Of a DNA stretch of 64,000 bases, positions 22,214 to 33,450 are shown in pieces (position 1 is the first letter of the stretch; every line of letters starts with the position of its first letter). The position numbers were made by a program, and so were the translations under genes. Source of the DNA: Buxus sempervirens. Its lineage: Eukaryota; Streptophyta; Magnoliopsida; Buxales; Buxaceae. The notes beneath the pieces were generated by a model that was not told the origin of the DNA, did no database searches, and worked only from the letters and a program-made list of their open reading frames with translations. The stretch is taken from assembly GCA_947561395.2 (NCBI GenBank), contig OX387182.1, forward strand, positions 35,829,949 through 35,893,948, read 5' to 3'.

Positions 22214-23427
22214 GCTTTTTTTTTTTTACTAGGTGCAGCCTTTCAACAGCATCCAATGATGCTATTGAAACAATTCCCCTTCAATTCTACAGCATAAAGA
22301 ACAACAGAAATGAATGATCTTAAAGCTGTTTTTTTTTAACTGTTTTTCTTCACTTAATGAGCTTTAAGAATAACTTTTTTTTTTTTTTACATGTTCGGCC
22401 TTCCAACAGCAAGACCATTTCTCCTTTCAATTCTATATTTTAGCTATTGTTTCTTTTATTTAAAAAACCTTAACTTGAGCAACATGAGAATGAGTAAATA
22501 CCAAATGAAATCAACCATGACCGAACACCTCCTCTATTAAAAAACTTAATAGGTTTGGCCATGCATCAAATAATCATGTTTTAGAAAAGAAAAAAAAATC
22601 CAATTGGCATGGTTATCATTCCATTCATTAACAATTCAACACAAAGAAATTCAGAGATTCTAACCAAGAACCACTGTTATGTGTGCGCACCTAAAAAATC
22701 CTGGATCCTAGATCGCACATCGGGCGCACCTTTGGTGCATACCTCGGGACATTCGGAGTCGCCACTGCCTGAGAGGTGTAGGCAGACACGGTGTTGCCCT
22801 ATCTGGGTCTAAGTCTGGTCGCAGAGCTTTTCAAAGTTCTAGCTAAGTCCTCGGTTACGTCCGGGGAAGCCTTAAGACACCCCGGCCCGCCCCGTCGGTT
22901 TGACAGGTCCCTCGGGTCTCCCTGGTTTTTGAGTCAAATTCACCCTTCATAGGCCAGCATGCTGCTTTATCTGGTCTGGTGGGACCCTCTGAAAGTGTGG
23001 GTCCTTTATATTTTGATTTTATCTTTTTTATTTATCTAAGTGAAATGGGTCGGACCCGGGTCCCGTTGGAAGACCCGTGGGCTGCCATGGTTGGGCCTAG
23101 GGCCCAGTAGGGTTATTGGGTAACCCTTTTTGGTTATTTAAATTTTATTTATTTACATTTTTTATTTGGGCTTGATGGGCTTGGATTTGGCCCATTAGCT
23201 AGAGTCAAGGGGCCTGGGCCTGTTTATTGAAAATAGGCCTGGTATAGGCTAGTCAAAAGTGGGCCCTTTAAGTGGGCTCAGGGTGCCTTGGTGGGCCCAT
23301 TTAGGTCCACAGTCCATAAATGGGCTTAAAATAGCCCAAGAAGTCTAAAGGGTTGGTTCAGGCCGGTTCAAGTCAGATCAAGTCCAACCGGGCCAAAAAT
23401 TAAGTTTTTTAAGTTATAATTACACTG

Positions 23428-23503
23428 GCCCATATTTGTTATACGGGCTGCCTTTGCCCGTGAATGAAATCCGGTTTGGCTCGCCCGTGAAGAAAATACG
23501 GGC
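23428..23503 (-). repeat. Second palindrome cluster in LTR B3
   Basis: GCCCATA/TACGGGC (23428-23448) and GCCCGTG/TACGGGC (23483-23503), in the transcribed half of the LTR, as in LTRs B1 and B4. Confidence 0.7.
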
Positions 23504-24329
23504 ATGCCCAAACCGCTCTGAGTTTACGGGCGCAACTAATTTTGCATTTTGGCCGCCGATTCCGCCTGGGATCCATTCCGTGGCCTCTTGGGAGCTTTCT
23601 GCAACATCTGTTGGAGTGTTCATCCTTTTCTGTAGCAATGCATTTGCCCTATTTGCTCCAAACACCCTTCTTTTAAAGTATTTGATAATGAGCTAGAAAT
23701 CCTCATTCTTCTTCTCTTGCTCCCATATTTTTTCAGCATACTATGTGATGTTTAACAGGAAGGAAGTAGGGGAATTGGGTAGGGATACATTGGATTGTTC
23801 AAAGAGGGCAAATCCTTTTCAAAATTACACATTATGTTTAGGAAATTTAATCCTTTCAATTATCATATCTCTTGCCCTTTTATGGACTTATTCTCCTTCC
23901 TCCCTATGTAGGGATGCATGAGACATCCCTTGACCATACAAAGCTTCAATGAATAGGTTAGTATAATATAAAGAAACTAAAAGAATGAAAGAAGGATTTG
24001 TATTGACATAAAATGAAATACTGAAAGAGCTTTTTACCATACAAATACCTTCTTAATTTGTTGTGGTTTTCCAGAGAATTTGGCAGCGCTTCCGCGTCCT
24101 AGTGAGCTTCCAAATGAGGTTTTGGCAGGGGTTCAATGGGGTATTTATACTTGCAGGGTGAAAGGGAGAAGGTTTGGCAGCATTTCAGGGGTATTTTGGG
24201 TATTCTAGTGTTTTGGGATTGGGGTGGTAGCACTTGGATAGAGGTTGGACGTGGTAACAGCAAGGAAGAGAGGGGGTGGAGGCCAAAGGGAGTGGCTTGT
24301 TCAAATGAGGGGGGGGGGGGTGGCCTCTC

Positions 24330-24337
24330 TATTTATA
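24330..24337 (-). promoter_or_regulatory. TATA box of LTR B3
   Basis: Minus-strand TATAAATA, 15 bp from the palindrome array and next to a 12-G run (24309-24320). Confidence 0.6.
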
Positions 24338-24351
24338 GGCAAAATTTTCGT

Positions 24352-24565
24352 GCCCGTATTTGAAGTACGGGCATGCCTTGCCCGTACTTGAAATACGGGC
24401 GTGCCTTGCCTGTAATTCAAGTACGGGCGAAAAACGCACATTTCCAAATCTCGCAAAATCCGCCGTACGGGACGCGTGTCCCGCCGTACAGCGACACGCG
24501 TCCCCTTCTAGAAGCTTGCCCGTATTTGAAATACGGGCATGCCTCGCCCGTACTTCAAATACGGT
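24352..24565 (-). promoter_or_regulatory. Five-palindrome array upstream of TATA, LTR B3
   Basis: Dyads of about 21 bp at 24352-24372, 24380-24400, 24408-24428, 24518-24538 and 24546-24565 with arms GCCCGTA/TACGGGC around a 7-nt centre. They lie just upstream (rightward) of the TATA box at 24330. Same position as the TGTATCC array of LTR B1 but with a different arm sequence. Confidence 0.82.
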
Positions 24566-25602
24566 CCAGCACGTTTTTAAAATGTTTGGATTTCGAAACT
24601 TTATTCAATTTGATTTATTTAAAGATTTTTATCCGATTTTTTGATTATTTTATTATAAAAACAAGATTCTTTTATTAAAATATTATTAAAAAAATAAAGA
24701 TATTTTTATTAAATGATTATTTTATTTATTTAATTCATTTATTCTGCTTTTTTGCTGCTGTTTTGCCACATGGGCAGCTTTCTTAAAACTTCAACTGTCC
24801 ATAACTTCTCTGTCCGATGTCCGATTTTAGCAAATTTGGTGTTGTTGGAATCGGCTTGGAATCACCTATCCACTGGGATCAAGTTTGACAGCTGAATTGT
24901 GGTCGAGCAAAAAGTCAACTTTTCACTCCCCAAAAGTTTGACCAACTCATAACTTTCTCATCCGGACTCCGATTCCAGCAAACTTAGTTGTGTTGGAACC
25001 GTGTCAAAATGCTCTTTTTAATGAGATGAAGTTTGATGGTCAAATTCACTTGAATCAAAAAGTCAATTTTTTGACCCCCTCAAGGTTTGACTTTTCATTT
25101 TTCTTCAATTTGGGGGTGCAAAATCAGGTGCTAACATTATGTCTTGGCCATAACAGTGATTTGAATTTAGAACCTAGGAGACATGCATGCTTCGGCCATA
25201 AAAGAAAAAAAATGACTATCATATCATTTTTTATCTATTTGATAATTAAACAATACTAATAAAAATCCAGCCATAACATTGATATATCATTTTTTTATGT
25301 GACAATTGAACAACACTTAGAAAGAAAAAAAAAATAATTTCGCCATAACATAACAATGACATGTTTTATATTATTTGACAATCCAACAACATAAAAATAC
25401 TTGATTAAAAATAAACATACAAAAATAGAGAAAAAAACCTGGTATAGGATTGATTTCCCGGAAGCTAATGAGCTCAACTCTAGATGTTCCCTCTTTCCTC
25501 TTGCACAACCTTCTTCCTCCTTTTTTCTCACTTCCCTCTTTGCTTCTCTTTTAGAACTCTCTTCTTTTGATTTTGTTCCCCTTTTGCTCCCAACTTCAAG
25601 CC

Positions 25603-25610
25603 CTTTTATA
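25603..25610 (-). promoter_or_regulatory. TATA box of element III 3' LTR
   Basis: Minus-strand TATAAAAG downstream of the GA-rich array; same site as 44674 in the 5' LTR. Confidence 0.65.
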
Positions 25611-26349
25611 GAGGTTTCCCACCCCTTCAAATTCTTAACCCCAAACATTTCCTCTTCCTCTCTTAAACCCTTAACTCTTCATCTTCCTCTTCTTAAACAA
25701 CTAACCGTTCCTCTTCCTCTTCCTCTCTTAAATAAATTAACTCTTCCTCTTCCTCTTCTTAAACAACTAAACTCTTCATCTTCCTCTCTTAAACACCCTC
25801 ATTCAATTAGGTTTGGTCAAAGTCCATTTTGTCCCACATTTTTATTAGGCTTTTGTATTTTTTTAAGCTTTGTTTCAATATCTCAAGAGAATATGAGTTG
25901 GACCAATTCGTCCAACTCATTTCTTTTTGTTTATTATTATTATTATTATTATTTTTATCTTAATCTTTTATTAACTTTGTTATTTATTTGCATAAGAAAC
26001 CCCATTAGGAAACTTACTTATTTACTAAAAACCTCCACAAAATTTTAATTTATCATTGGTTACATGGCAGCCACCATGGCGTACACGTGGCTGCCATGTG
26101 GCATCCAATTTCGGTTTTGTAAAAATCCCCAAACTACCCTTTATTTATTTTATTCATAACTTAGCCGTTTGACATCCGATTTGAGCACGGTTTGGTGCAT
26201 CGGAATCGGCTCAGAATTCTCTTTATTATGGGCTTATTATTTCAAAAAGATGGGTCCATTATAAAAACCTCAATTTACGTGCCCACATATATGTCGGTTT
26301 AAGATATGCTTCTTGGGCAATTTTATAGTGCAAAAATGGGGTGCTGACA

Positions 26350-27085
26350 GCTGCCCTTCTTTGTTAGGGTCACCAAGGTGATGAATGACAAAGAATAAAA
26401 AGAACCCTATTTTTGCATTTTGCATTTCTGTCGACATAACCGATGAGTCAAGTCCTTTAATGTTTTCAAAGATGTGGAAGCGCCGGTGCAAGCTCTGCGT
26501 TGCTTTAGCTCACTTCCAAGTTCTGGGGAATTTCCTTGCCATTGGGCGTTTCGAATTGTTTCCTTTTTTTAGTTTAAGTTGAAAATGATGGATTGGACTT
26601 AGACTCAATAACTTGTTTCGGCGTTGATGCAAAAGTTCTTCAACAATGCTCTTTTCTTCTTGTTTGTTTCATTGACTTTTGACTTCTTCTTTTATCTTTT
26701 CAGATTTATTCACTTTTGTTTATCATTTTATTTTATTTTATTATTATTATTACTTTTTTTTTTGAAAGTTTGAAATTCTTTATCCCCCATGTAGTTGCAC
26801 TACCCCCTAACTCTATTTGGCTAAGAGTCATTGCTGCCCAGCACACCGAGGAAATCCGAATCCTGGTTCAAATCCTATGATACAAAAGTGGGAAAATGAA
26901 AATTACATGAGGGCCTTCTCTGCCCTTTAAATCTTCAAAACATGTCTTCTCCTCTTGGTCTTGAGCTTGCCTGAGCTTTGTTGTCCTTGATGATTCTCCA
27001 CTGGGATTTGTAAGACTCCCTTTTAAAGGAAAATTCTTCTGGTAATTTTATGAGAGCCTTCTCATCTGTCATTCTGTTTCATCCA
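26350..27085 (-). mobile_element. 3' UTR and polypurine tract of element III
   Basis: Next to the 3' LTR on the minus strand is the purine-rich AACAAAGAAGGGCAGC (26350-26365), the polypurine tract. The rest matches, reversed, 59570-60130 of element II, including the TCTTTTTATTCTTTG segment and the GTGCTGGGCAGCA block. It ends where the Tekay fragment begins. No protein is seen. Confidence 0.75.
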
Positions 27086-27120
27086 GTGTGTCTCTATGTA
27101 GAATGGCGCTGTTATTTCGC

Positions 27121-27843
27121 CTATCTGGTGCACATCAGCACCGAGACCATGCGCCTGATGTCTGCCCTCAGTCCTCTCTCGAAATGCTGGGTGCGCCTCT
27201 GCTCATCATGCACTATATGGTGAGCAAATCGAGAAAGAACCGCAAACCGAGCCTCGTACTGTGCTACGGTCAAGGATCCCTGAGAGATATCCATGAACTC
27301 TCTCTCCTTCTGCAACCTCACCTTTGCAGAGAAATACTGCTCATAAAAGACCTGCCTAAACTGGTCCCAAGTCATCTGGATCCCATCTACCGCCTGCCTC
27401 CGTAATGACTGCCACCAATGCTGTGCCTCGCCCTCTAGGGTGAAGGTAGCCAATCTCACCCTCCGGTCCTCTGGACAGTCCATCGTATCAAACATGCGCT
27501 CCACTCTAGCTACCCAGCTCTCCGCCTTCAACGGATCTGGAACTCCATAAAACGGCGGGGCAGTCAGCTTTCTGAACTGATCGATGTCCCTTAAGGACAA
27601 CTCCTCTCTCACCCGCTGCTGATCCACCGCAGCTCCATGACCATTTCGCTGGCCATTTCCATTCCCAGTCTGACTCATCCTTTCCTCCCTCTCCATCGCA
27701 AGGAGGTGGGCAAGCGAGCCAACCGCAGCCCAAATGTCCTCTACTGGGGGTGGGGCTCCCCGTGGTGGTGCAGGTGGCTGCTCCTGTGGTACATCCCTCT
27801 CTGGACAATCCACAGTCCTCGCACGTCTGCCTCTACCGGCCAT
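27121..27843 (-). pseudogene. Gag of Tekay/Del chromovirus (fossil, partial)
   Basis: The start at 27843 gives MAGRGRR, the typical beginning of Tekay/Del gag, about 140 bp after the PBS. The middle carries the retrotransposon gag (capsid) domain, recognisable from AESWVARVERMFDTMDC and GEAQHWWQSL. An acidic Pro-rich leader precedes it. The C-terminal part with the zinc knuckle is not present. In life it would assemble the cytoplasmic particle that packages element RNA. The piece is shorter than a complete gag. Confidence 0.88.
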
Positions 27844-27980
27844 GTATACCTGTAAGCACAAAATACCACATTAGTTAAGAACTCTCTTCTAATCCTCATG
27901 GTTCTATCTAACGTACGCACAACATTTCCCCAGGGTTTTCTATGGTCATACTACCTAAACCTCAAATTTTTCCAGCTTGA

Positions 27981-27993
27981 GTCTCTGATACCA
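27981..27993 (-). promoter_or_regulatory. Primer-binding site of the truncated Tekay element
   Basis: Minus-strand TGGTATCAGAGAC, complementary to the 3' end of plant initiator Met-tRNA, 4 bp after the LTR end. Confidence 0.88.
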
Positions 27994-28320
27994 TCTCTGT
28001 AACACCCCGGATCCGTGTTGTTCATTAAAGATATAACACGTCTCACGGAGGTTAGGGAAGGATCGTTAATCAATTTATGATCGCTGGATAATCATACATC
28101 TATAACCTGACAGAGTGCACATTTCCATTTATGCAAAATTGTAACATTTAACTGAACTGGAATCATATGGTTCATCCCCAATTAACTTTAATACATCTCA
28201 ATTAATTCAAAGTTCCCAAATTCAGAACAGATAACCTACAAGTCTAAGGAAGGTAATAGTAGTCTTCCTCCCTATATGCCTCAGCAGGATCTACCCCAGT
28301 AATCGCCTCACCACGAGTAT

Positions 28321-28361
28321 CTGAAAAACAGAACAACAACAGAGTGAGATACGAATATCTC
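28321..28361 (-). promoter_or_regulatory. Hairpin plus polypyrimidine-CAG module, LTR F1
   Basis: In LTR sense: GAGATA-TTCG-TATCTC (28346-28361), then a T/G-rich tract ending TTTTTCAG (CAG at 28321-28323). Confidence 0.55.
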
Positions 28362-28585
28362 AGCGAGTAGCACATGCATGCAGAAATAGTTGATCACATT
28401 TTAAAACTATGCATCCACAACACTACAATACGTTTAAACAACCAACATCAATTTCCCAAGTTCAAATCAAACAAATCACATCTGAGTTAAGTACAATAAC
28501 ACATCGATTGGTCAATGTCATGACTATCGTTTAGTTGATAAATTAAACATGCCAAGTAGACACTCCACACCTCCATGTACACAGT

Positions 28586-28705
28586 TCCGGCCTACTCAGG
28601 GTTTCGGATACTCTGAAATGACGGCCTACTCAGGGTTTCGTCATCCAATGCAGGCCTACTCCCCGGGTTTCTGCATTGACAACCAGGCCTACTCAGGGTT
28701 TCTGG
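28586..28705 (-). repeat. Stem-loop array with invariant loop, LTR F1
   Basis: Four stem-loops in a row. On the plus strand the loop is GCCTACTCAGGGTTT in three and GCCTACTCCCCGGGTTT in one. Stems: TCCG/CGGA (28586-28608), ATGACG/CGTCAT (28618-28644), AATGCAG/CTGCATT (28647-28677), CCAG/CTGG (28683-28705). Stems share nothing in sequence yet all pair perfectly. Confidence 0.9.
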
Positions 28706-29324
28706 CTGCTCTACACCGGTCGTGGCAACACACAAGGCCATGCAATTCCAACAACCAACAATAACATCACATTACTAAGCTTAAACATCTGGATCCAGGA
28801 CAAGCTAGACCAAAACAGTAAAACATCGTATAATCTCAATACCAATATCAAAGAAAAACCATTCATTTCATATCATGTAAAACTCATCACAATTCGTCAC
28901 CTGTCCCTCTGGACCAAGCAGTACCTCAAGTACATTCAGTATTTTCTCATTTCCGTAACACAAGTCATATGAAAGTAAAACTCAATTCATTCATACCAAG
29001 GAAATCTTTACAATAGATTTAAAGTTTCCAAACCAGTGAAACCAGAATAGAATAACTCCTCAATCAAAACAGTGTATAAAACAGAGGAAGTATAATTAGT
29101 GACTCTTAGTGGTTTGGTATCCGGCATAATATTCATGAATAACCTAAACTCAACTTGAAAGCTTTTAAGAAATTCACTCAATTTTCCTCTAATAGTTTCC
29201 TAGGCAAAATAGATTTCCAGGGTTCCTAAACAAGTGAATAGTGAAGTGGTTTAATCCTCAGGTAACCCAAATACCCTTAGTTAATTCTAATCTCCAATTT
29301 AATAAGCAAAATAGGTCTGCCGCT

Positions 29325-29590
29325 CACTTACTGAGGTGGGCGCGAGGTGAGCGCCGGTCGGCGGTGAAGAAAAAGGGTAAAATCGACCTGCCGCTCACCC
29401 GACGCTAGGTGAGCGTGAGCTGAGCGCGAGATGGGCGTGAGGTGGGCGCGAGATTCGCGCGAGATGGGCGCATAGTTTTCCGCTGAGCGCGAGCTGAGCG
29501 GCAGCCGGGCGCGAGCTCGGCGGTGGGTCGTTTTTAACGGGGCACCTACCTCTGAGGTGAGCGCCGGTGAGCGCGAGGTGAGCGGATTAC
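29325..29590. repeat. CpG-rich GAGCGCGAG block in LTR F1
   Basis: Dense GGTGAGCGCC, GAGCGCGAGC and GGGCGCGAG units of about 10-12 bp, on the transcribed side of the TATA box at 29811. Confidence 0.78.
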
Positions 29591-29810
29591 CCCTGTGATT
29601 TTCATTTCTCTGTTATTTCGAGATCTACATGACTGGCCTGTTTGTGAACCTCTGTAATTGTTCTACTACACTCCTAATACTCCCAGAAGACTTCCCAACC
29701 ATATTTGGAATTAATCTAAACACTTTCATTTTCAAATATAAAATTAAATCCGGAGACTCTGTTCATGTAATTTCCCGAAAACCAGAAAAACCAGAAAACT
29801 CACACTATCA

Positions 29811-29821
29811 CTTTATATATA
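29811..29821 (-). promoter_or_regulatory. TATA box of LTR F1
   Basis: Minus-strand TATATATAAAG about 655 bp into the LTR. Confidence 0.5.
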
Positions 29822-30476
29822 ACCCATGCATCAGAATAATCTCGAGAGAAACATAAAACACAAAACCCCAGTTGTAAATCAGTGCTACTCACCTGAGTGC
29901 GCTTATTCCCGAATGGTAAAACCTCGGCCGATCTCTACTCCGGCCACGCACGCGAAGGAAAATCTCTCCAAACCAAACTTCTCGAGCAGCGAGAGTTAAC
30001 CCACTGAACTTCAACTCCGAACTCCTTCTTTCAGCACTTGCGATTTCTGGTTCTTCACGAACAGAAACCCTAGTCGCCACTCCAGCCGAAATCGCTAGTT
30101 CTCCTGATGTCCAGACTTAACGAAAATGTTTCCGAAATTATGATAAGCGTATTCTCATAAACCCGAACCCTACTTTCCATTTTTAGTACACTTACTTAAT
30201 ACATACGCCGCTCGAATACTCTCCCACTTCCTTGATCCTATGCATGCTCGCCCACCGGAGATACTACATGTTCCGCATCCATTTACGTTAATAATCACAT
30301 AACTATACTTTAATAGTAACAATGATAATACTACGATTTTTCGGAAAAATGGCTATATAACGCCTGTACATACGAGTATGGGCTAAGCCCGCAAACCACA
30401 AAATAACCTGATAAACACAGTTTATACATCAGAATAAATAACTAAATAAATAACTCACAAAATTCAGGGTCTTACA

Positions 30477-31290
30477 AGAGTTGGCTATGATATAATGCCT
30501 TTATCCTTTTCTCATCCAATAGCTGAAGTTGGTCAAATCTGGATTGTTCCCATTCAATATCATTTATCTCGGCTTCCTTCAGAATTCTTAGCGAAGGAAT
30601 CTGCATTTCAATAGGGAGAACAGCTTCCATTCCATACACAAGGGAGAAGGGAGTTGCCCCAGTTGAAGTCCTGATTGATGTTCGATACGCGTGCAGTGCA
30701 TAAGGCAACTTCTCATGCCAATCTCTGTAGATAACCGCCATTTTCGCCAGTATCTTCTTTAGATTCTTGTTAGCGGCCTCTATTGCTCCATTCATCTTAG
30801 GCCAATAAGCTATAGAATTCAAATGTCTGATCCTTAGATCTTCACACATCTTGTCCATGTCTTTATTGTTCAAATTCTTTGCATTATCAGTGATGATAGC
30901 CTCTGGCACGCCATAACGCCAAACAATGTTGTTTCTGATGAACTTCAACACATGAAACTTCTTCACATCCACAAAATACATGGCTTCTACCCACTTCGTA
31001 AAATAATCGATGGCAACCAAGATGAATTTGTGTCCATTAGAAGCTTTCGGATGAATCTGCCCTATCATATCAATTCCCCATATTGCAAATGGCCAAGGTG
31101 ATGCCATGGAGTACAGTGTGTTTGGCGGTGCATAGATGTTGTCTGCATAAATCTGGCATAAGTGGCATCTCCTAACATGGGTTTAGCAATCTGTTTCCAT
31201 CGTTATCCAATAGTAACCCATCCTTAGGATCTTTCTTGCAAGCATGTGGCCATTCATGTGTGCACCACACAAACCTCCGTGCACTTCATT
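30477..31290 (-). pseudogene. Integrase of element III (zinc finger and catalytic core, fossil)
   Basis: The minus strand encodes an HHCC zinc-finger region (CGAHMNGHMLARKI near 31240) and then a gypsy integrase core: WGIDMIG, the YFTKWVEA strand, the ITDNAKN segment with the second Asp, and a glutamate in the NGAIEAANKNLKK helix, so D, D and E are visible. The end shows TGATPFSLVYGMEAVLP, conserved in Tat/Ogre integrases. The enzyme would insert element cDNA into nuclear DNA. The C-terminal domain is not seen because the Tekay fragment starts here. Broken. Confidence 0.88.
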
Positions 31291-31579
31291 GATCAAGTTT
31301 CATGCTTCTTCTTCTTTCACACATAGTAGCAGTGAGTCATTGAATGACTTCTTATACACTCTGCCTCCACTGAGAAAATACTGTCTTGCGAGCCTCTGTA
31401 TTGTTCGCTTCTCTGCAGCTGTGGCACTTTCTGGCAAAGTTCTGTCCTTTAGATACCTCTCAATGTCTGTAAACCACGGCTCATCCTCTGGTTTACTCCT
31501 CTCGATGCTAAAACACTAAACTGGTAGATGGCGAACTTCAATCTTTAGAGGTTGCACAAATGCATTGAATGTGATAGTT

Positions 31580-31960
31580 GCCATGGAGGCAAGAGTTGCC
31601 AAGGCATCAGCGAACTGATTATTGTCTCGTGGCATATAATTGAATGTCACTTTCTCAATCTGCTCCTCTAATTCTTTGATCAATTCTTGGTATGACACTA
31701 GTTTTACATCTCTGGTCCTCCAATCTCCCATTACTTGATAAATGATAAGACTTGAGTCTTCGAATATCTCCAACTTTTGTATGTGCATTTCGAATGCTGC
31801 TCGCAAACCCAACGCACACGCTTTGTATTCCGCCATATTGTTGGTGCAATCAAATAGAAGTTTTGCTGCTACTGGGTGATGAACACCATCTGGGGAGACT
31901 AACACTGCCCCAATTCCCTTTCCATTAACATTTACCGCTCCATCAAAAAACATTCTCCAC
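31580..31960 (-). pseudogene. Archaeal-type second RNase H of element III (fossil)
   Basis: A second RNase H follows the usual RT-linked one. MFFDGAVNVNGKGIGAVLV gives the first Asp, NNMAEYKA the Glu, FEDSSLIIYQV the second Asp and RDNNQFADALA the last Asp, a complete DEDD set. The dual RNase H arrangement defines the Tat lineage (Ogre, Retand and kin); the extra copy is believed to have been captured from a host RNase H. It would degrade RNA in RNA-DNA hybrids during cDNA synthesis. Confidence 0.88.
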
Positions 31961-31999
31961 TTAGTTTCATCCGTTTCTTCCGTCGACTCTGTGCACATC

Positions 32000-33450
32000 A
32001 CATCTTCATCTGGGAAGTGAGTTAGAAGTGGCTGGTAATTTGGGAGAGGATGTGATGCCAAATGATCTGCTACTGCTCGTCCTTTTATCGCTTTCCTTGT
32101 CATATAGACAATATCATACTCAGATAAAAGGACTTGCCACCTTGCTACCCTTCCAGTTGAGATTGGCTTCTCAAAAATATATCTCAACGGATCCAAATTT
32201 GATATTAGCAGAACTGTATGACTGAGCAAATAATGTCGAAGCTTTTGAGCTACCCAGACTAAGGCACAACACGTTTTTTCAAGCACTGAGTATTTCGACT
32301 CATAATTAGTGAATTTCTTACTCAAGTAGTAGATTGCTTGTTCTTTTCTTCCTGTTTCATCGTGTTGTCCTAGCACACATCCTATAGCTGTTTCTGAGAC
32401 TGTTAAGTACATGATCAAAGGTCGCCCAGGCACCGATGGTATCAGTGTCGGCGGATTCATGAGATACATCTTGATTTTGTCAAAAGCTTCTTGGCAATCT
32501 TCATTCCAGACCACTGGGTTATCTTTTCTCAACAATTTAAATATTGGCTCACATATGGGAGTCATCTGTGCAATGAACCGACTGATGTATTGCAACCTGC
32601 CAAGAAACCCTCTAACTTCCTTCTCTGTTGATGGTGGAGGCATTTCTAGAATTGCCTTTGCTTTGACAGGGTCAACTTCAATTCCCCGCTTTCCAACAAT
32701 AAAACCAAGCAGTTTTCCAGATGTAACTCCGAACACACATTTGCTTGGATTAATTCTGAGCTTGAACTTTCTGAGCCTGTCAAAGACTTTTCCAAGGTTT
32801 ATTAGATGATTTTCTGATTCTTTTGACTTTGCTATCATGTCATCCACATACACCTCCATTTCTTTGTGTATCATGTCATGAAATAACAGAGTCATTGCCC
32901 TTTGATAGGGGATACCTACATTCTTTAGTCCAAATGGCATCACTTGATATCAGTACGTGCCCCAGTGTGTGATGAAGGATGTCTTTTCCATATCTTCTGG
33001 TGCCATCCTTATCTGGTTGTAACCAGAAAATCCATCCATAAACGAGAACATTGAATGCGTTGCAGTGTTATCCACTAGAACATCAATATGGGGCAATGGG
33101 AAGTCATCCTTCGAGCTGGCCTTGTTCAAATCTCTATAGTCAACACACATTCTGACCTTTCCATCTTTCGTTGGCACTGGCACAATGTTAGCTAACCATT
33201 CAGGATATTCCGTTACTTGCAAGAACCCTGCATTCAACTGTTTGGTAACCTCTTCTTTGATCTTCAGAGCCCATTCTGGCTTCATGCGTCTGAGTTTTTG
33301 TTTCACTGGAGTGGCCTCAGACTTTGTGGGTAACCGATGTACAACCAAGTCTGTATCTAACCCGGGCATATCCTCGTACGACCAAGCAAACACGTCAGAA
33401 TATGATTTTAAAAATTCAGTTATTTGCAACTTCAATGTTTGAGACAGCTT
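32000..33450 (-). pseudogene. Reverse transcriptase and RNase H of element III (fossil)
   Basis: RT motifs in order: LNAGFLQVTEYPEWLANIV, RMCVDYRDLNKASSKDDFPL, DGFSGYNQI, MPFGLKN and the catalytic EVYVDDMIAKS (near 32840-32850). Then comes the connection domain RGFLGRLQYISRFI and an RNase H with ETAIGCVLGQHD and YSVLEKTCCALVW. Typical Ty3/gypsy layout. It would copy genomic RNA into DNA in the particle. A closely similar piece is at 63610-64000. Broken. Confidence 0.92.

Larger units (their letters stand above)
22682..25136 (-). mobile_element. Solo LTR B3, Ogre/Tat family B relative
   Basis: The ends are TGTGCGCACCTAAA and CAGGTGCTAACA (minus-strand start TGTTAGCACCTGATTTTGCA), flanked by perfect duplication TTATG (22677-22681 and 25137-25141). 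The undisturbed target is visible at 44195-44215 in the other LTR of element III, which proves the insertion. 2455 bp; no coding region. Two U3 modules (24800-24860, 24945-25008), palindromes at 24352-24565 and 23428-23503, TATA box 24330-24337, PBS-like core 22756-22765. Confidence 0.95.
20576..26349 (-). mobile_element. 3' LTR of element III, with nested LTR B3
   Basis: It runs from GGGTGCTGACA at 26349 (LTR start on the minus strand) to TGTGCGCACCTCGG at 20576. Without B3 it is about 3.3 kb and collinear with the 5' LTR. It has a TATA box at 25603-25610, a GA-rich array reversed at 25640-25805, three long hairpins at 21853-22213 and a PBS-like core at 20623-20632. Confidence 0.92.
27086..30476 (-). 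mobile_element. Truncated Tekay/Del chromovirus inserted in element III
   Basis: Reading leftward: 5' LTR (27998-30476), initiator-Met PBS (27981-27993) and the first part of gag (to about 27121). Pol, chromodomain and 3' LTR are absent, so the element is a broken fragment. Its right end abuts the integrase region of element III; its left end abuts the 3' UTR of III, which implies that some of III was lost with it. No target-site duplication can be recognised. The left boundary is uncertain by some tens of bases. Confidence 0.85.
27998..30476 (-). mobile_element. 5' LTR F1 of the truncated Tekay element
   Basis: Minus-strand start TGTAAGACCCTGAATTTT at 30476, end GGATCCGGGGTGTTACA at 27998; 2479 bp. 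It aligns with solo LTR F2 (48234-50533) in the opposite direction. TATA box 29811-29821, CpG-rich block 29325-29590, stem-loop array 28586-28705, hairpin plus CAG 28321-28361. Confidence 0.92.

Noticed and set aside
25401-26048. Open frame of 215 codons, Leu/Ser/Pro-rich
   Set aside because: It is the antisense of the GA-rich array and U3 of the element III LTR; composition explains its length.
28586-28705. Simple tandem duplication as the full explanation of the F1 hairpins
   Set aside because: Duplication would copy the bases next to the loop. The loop is kept but both stem arms differ in each unit, so duplication alone does not fit.
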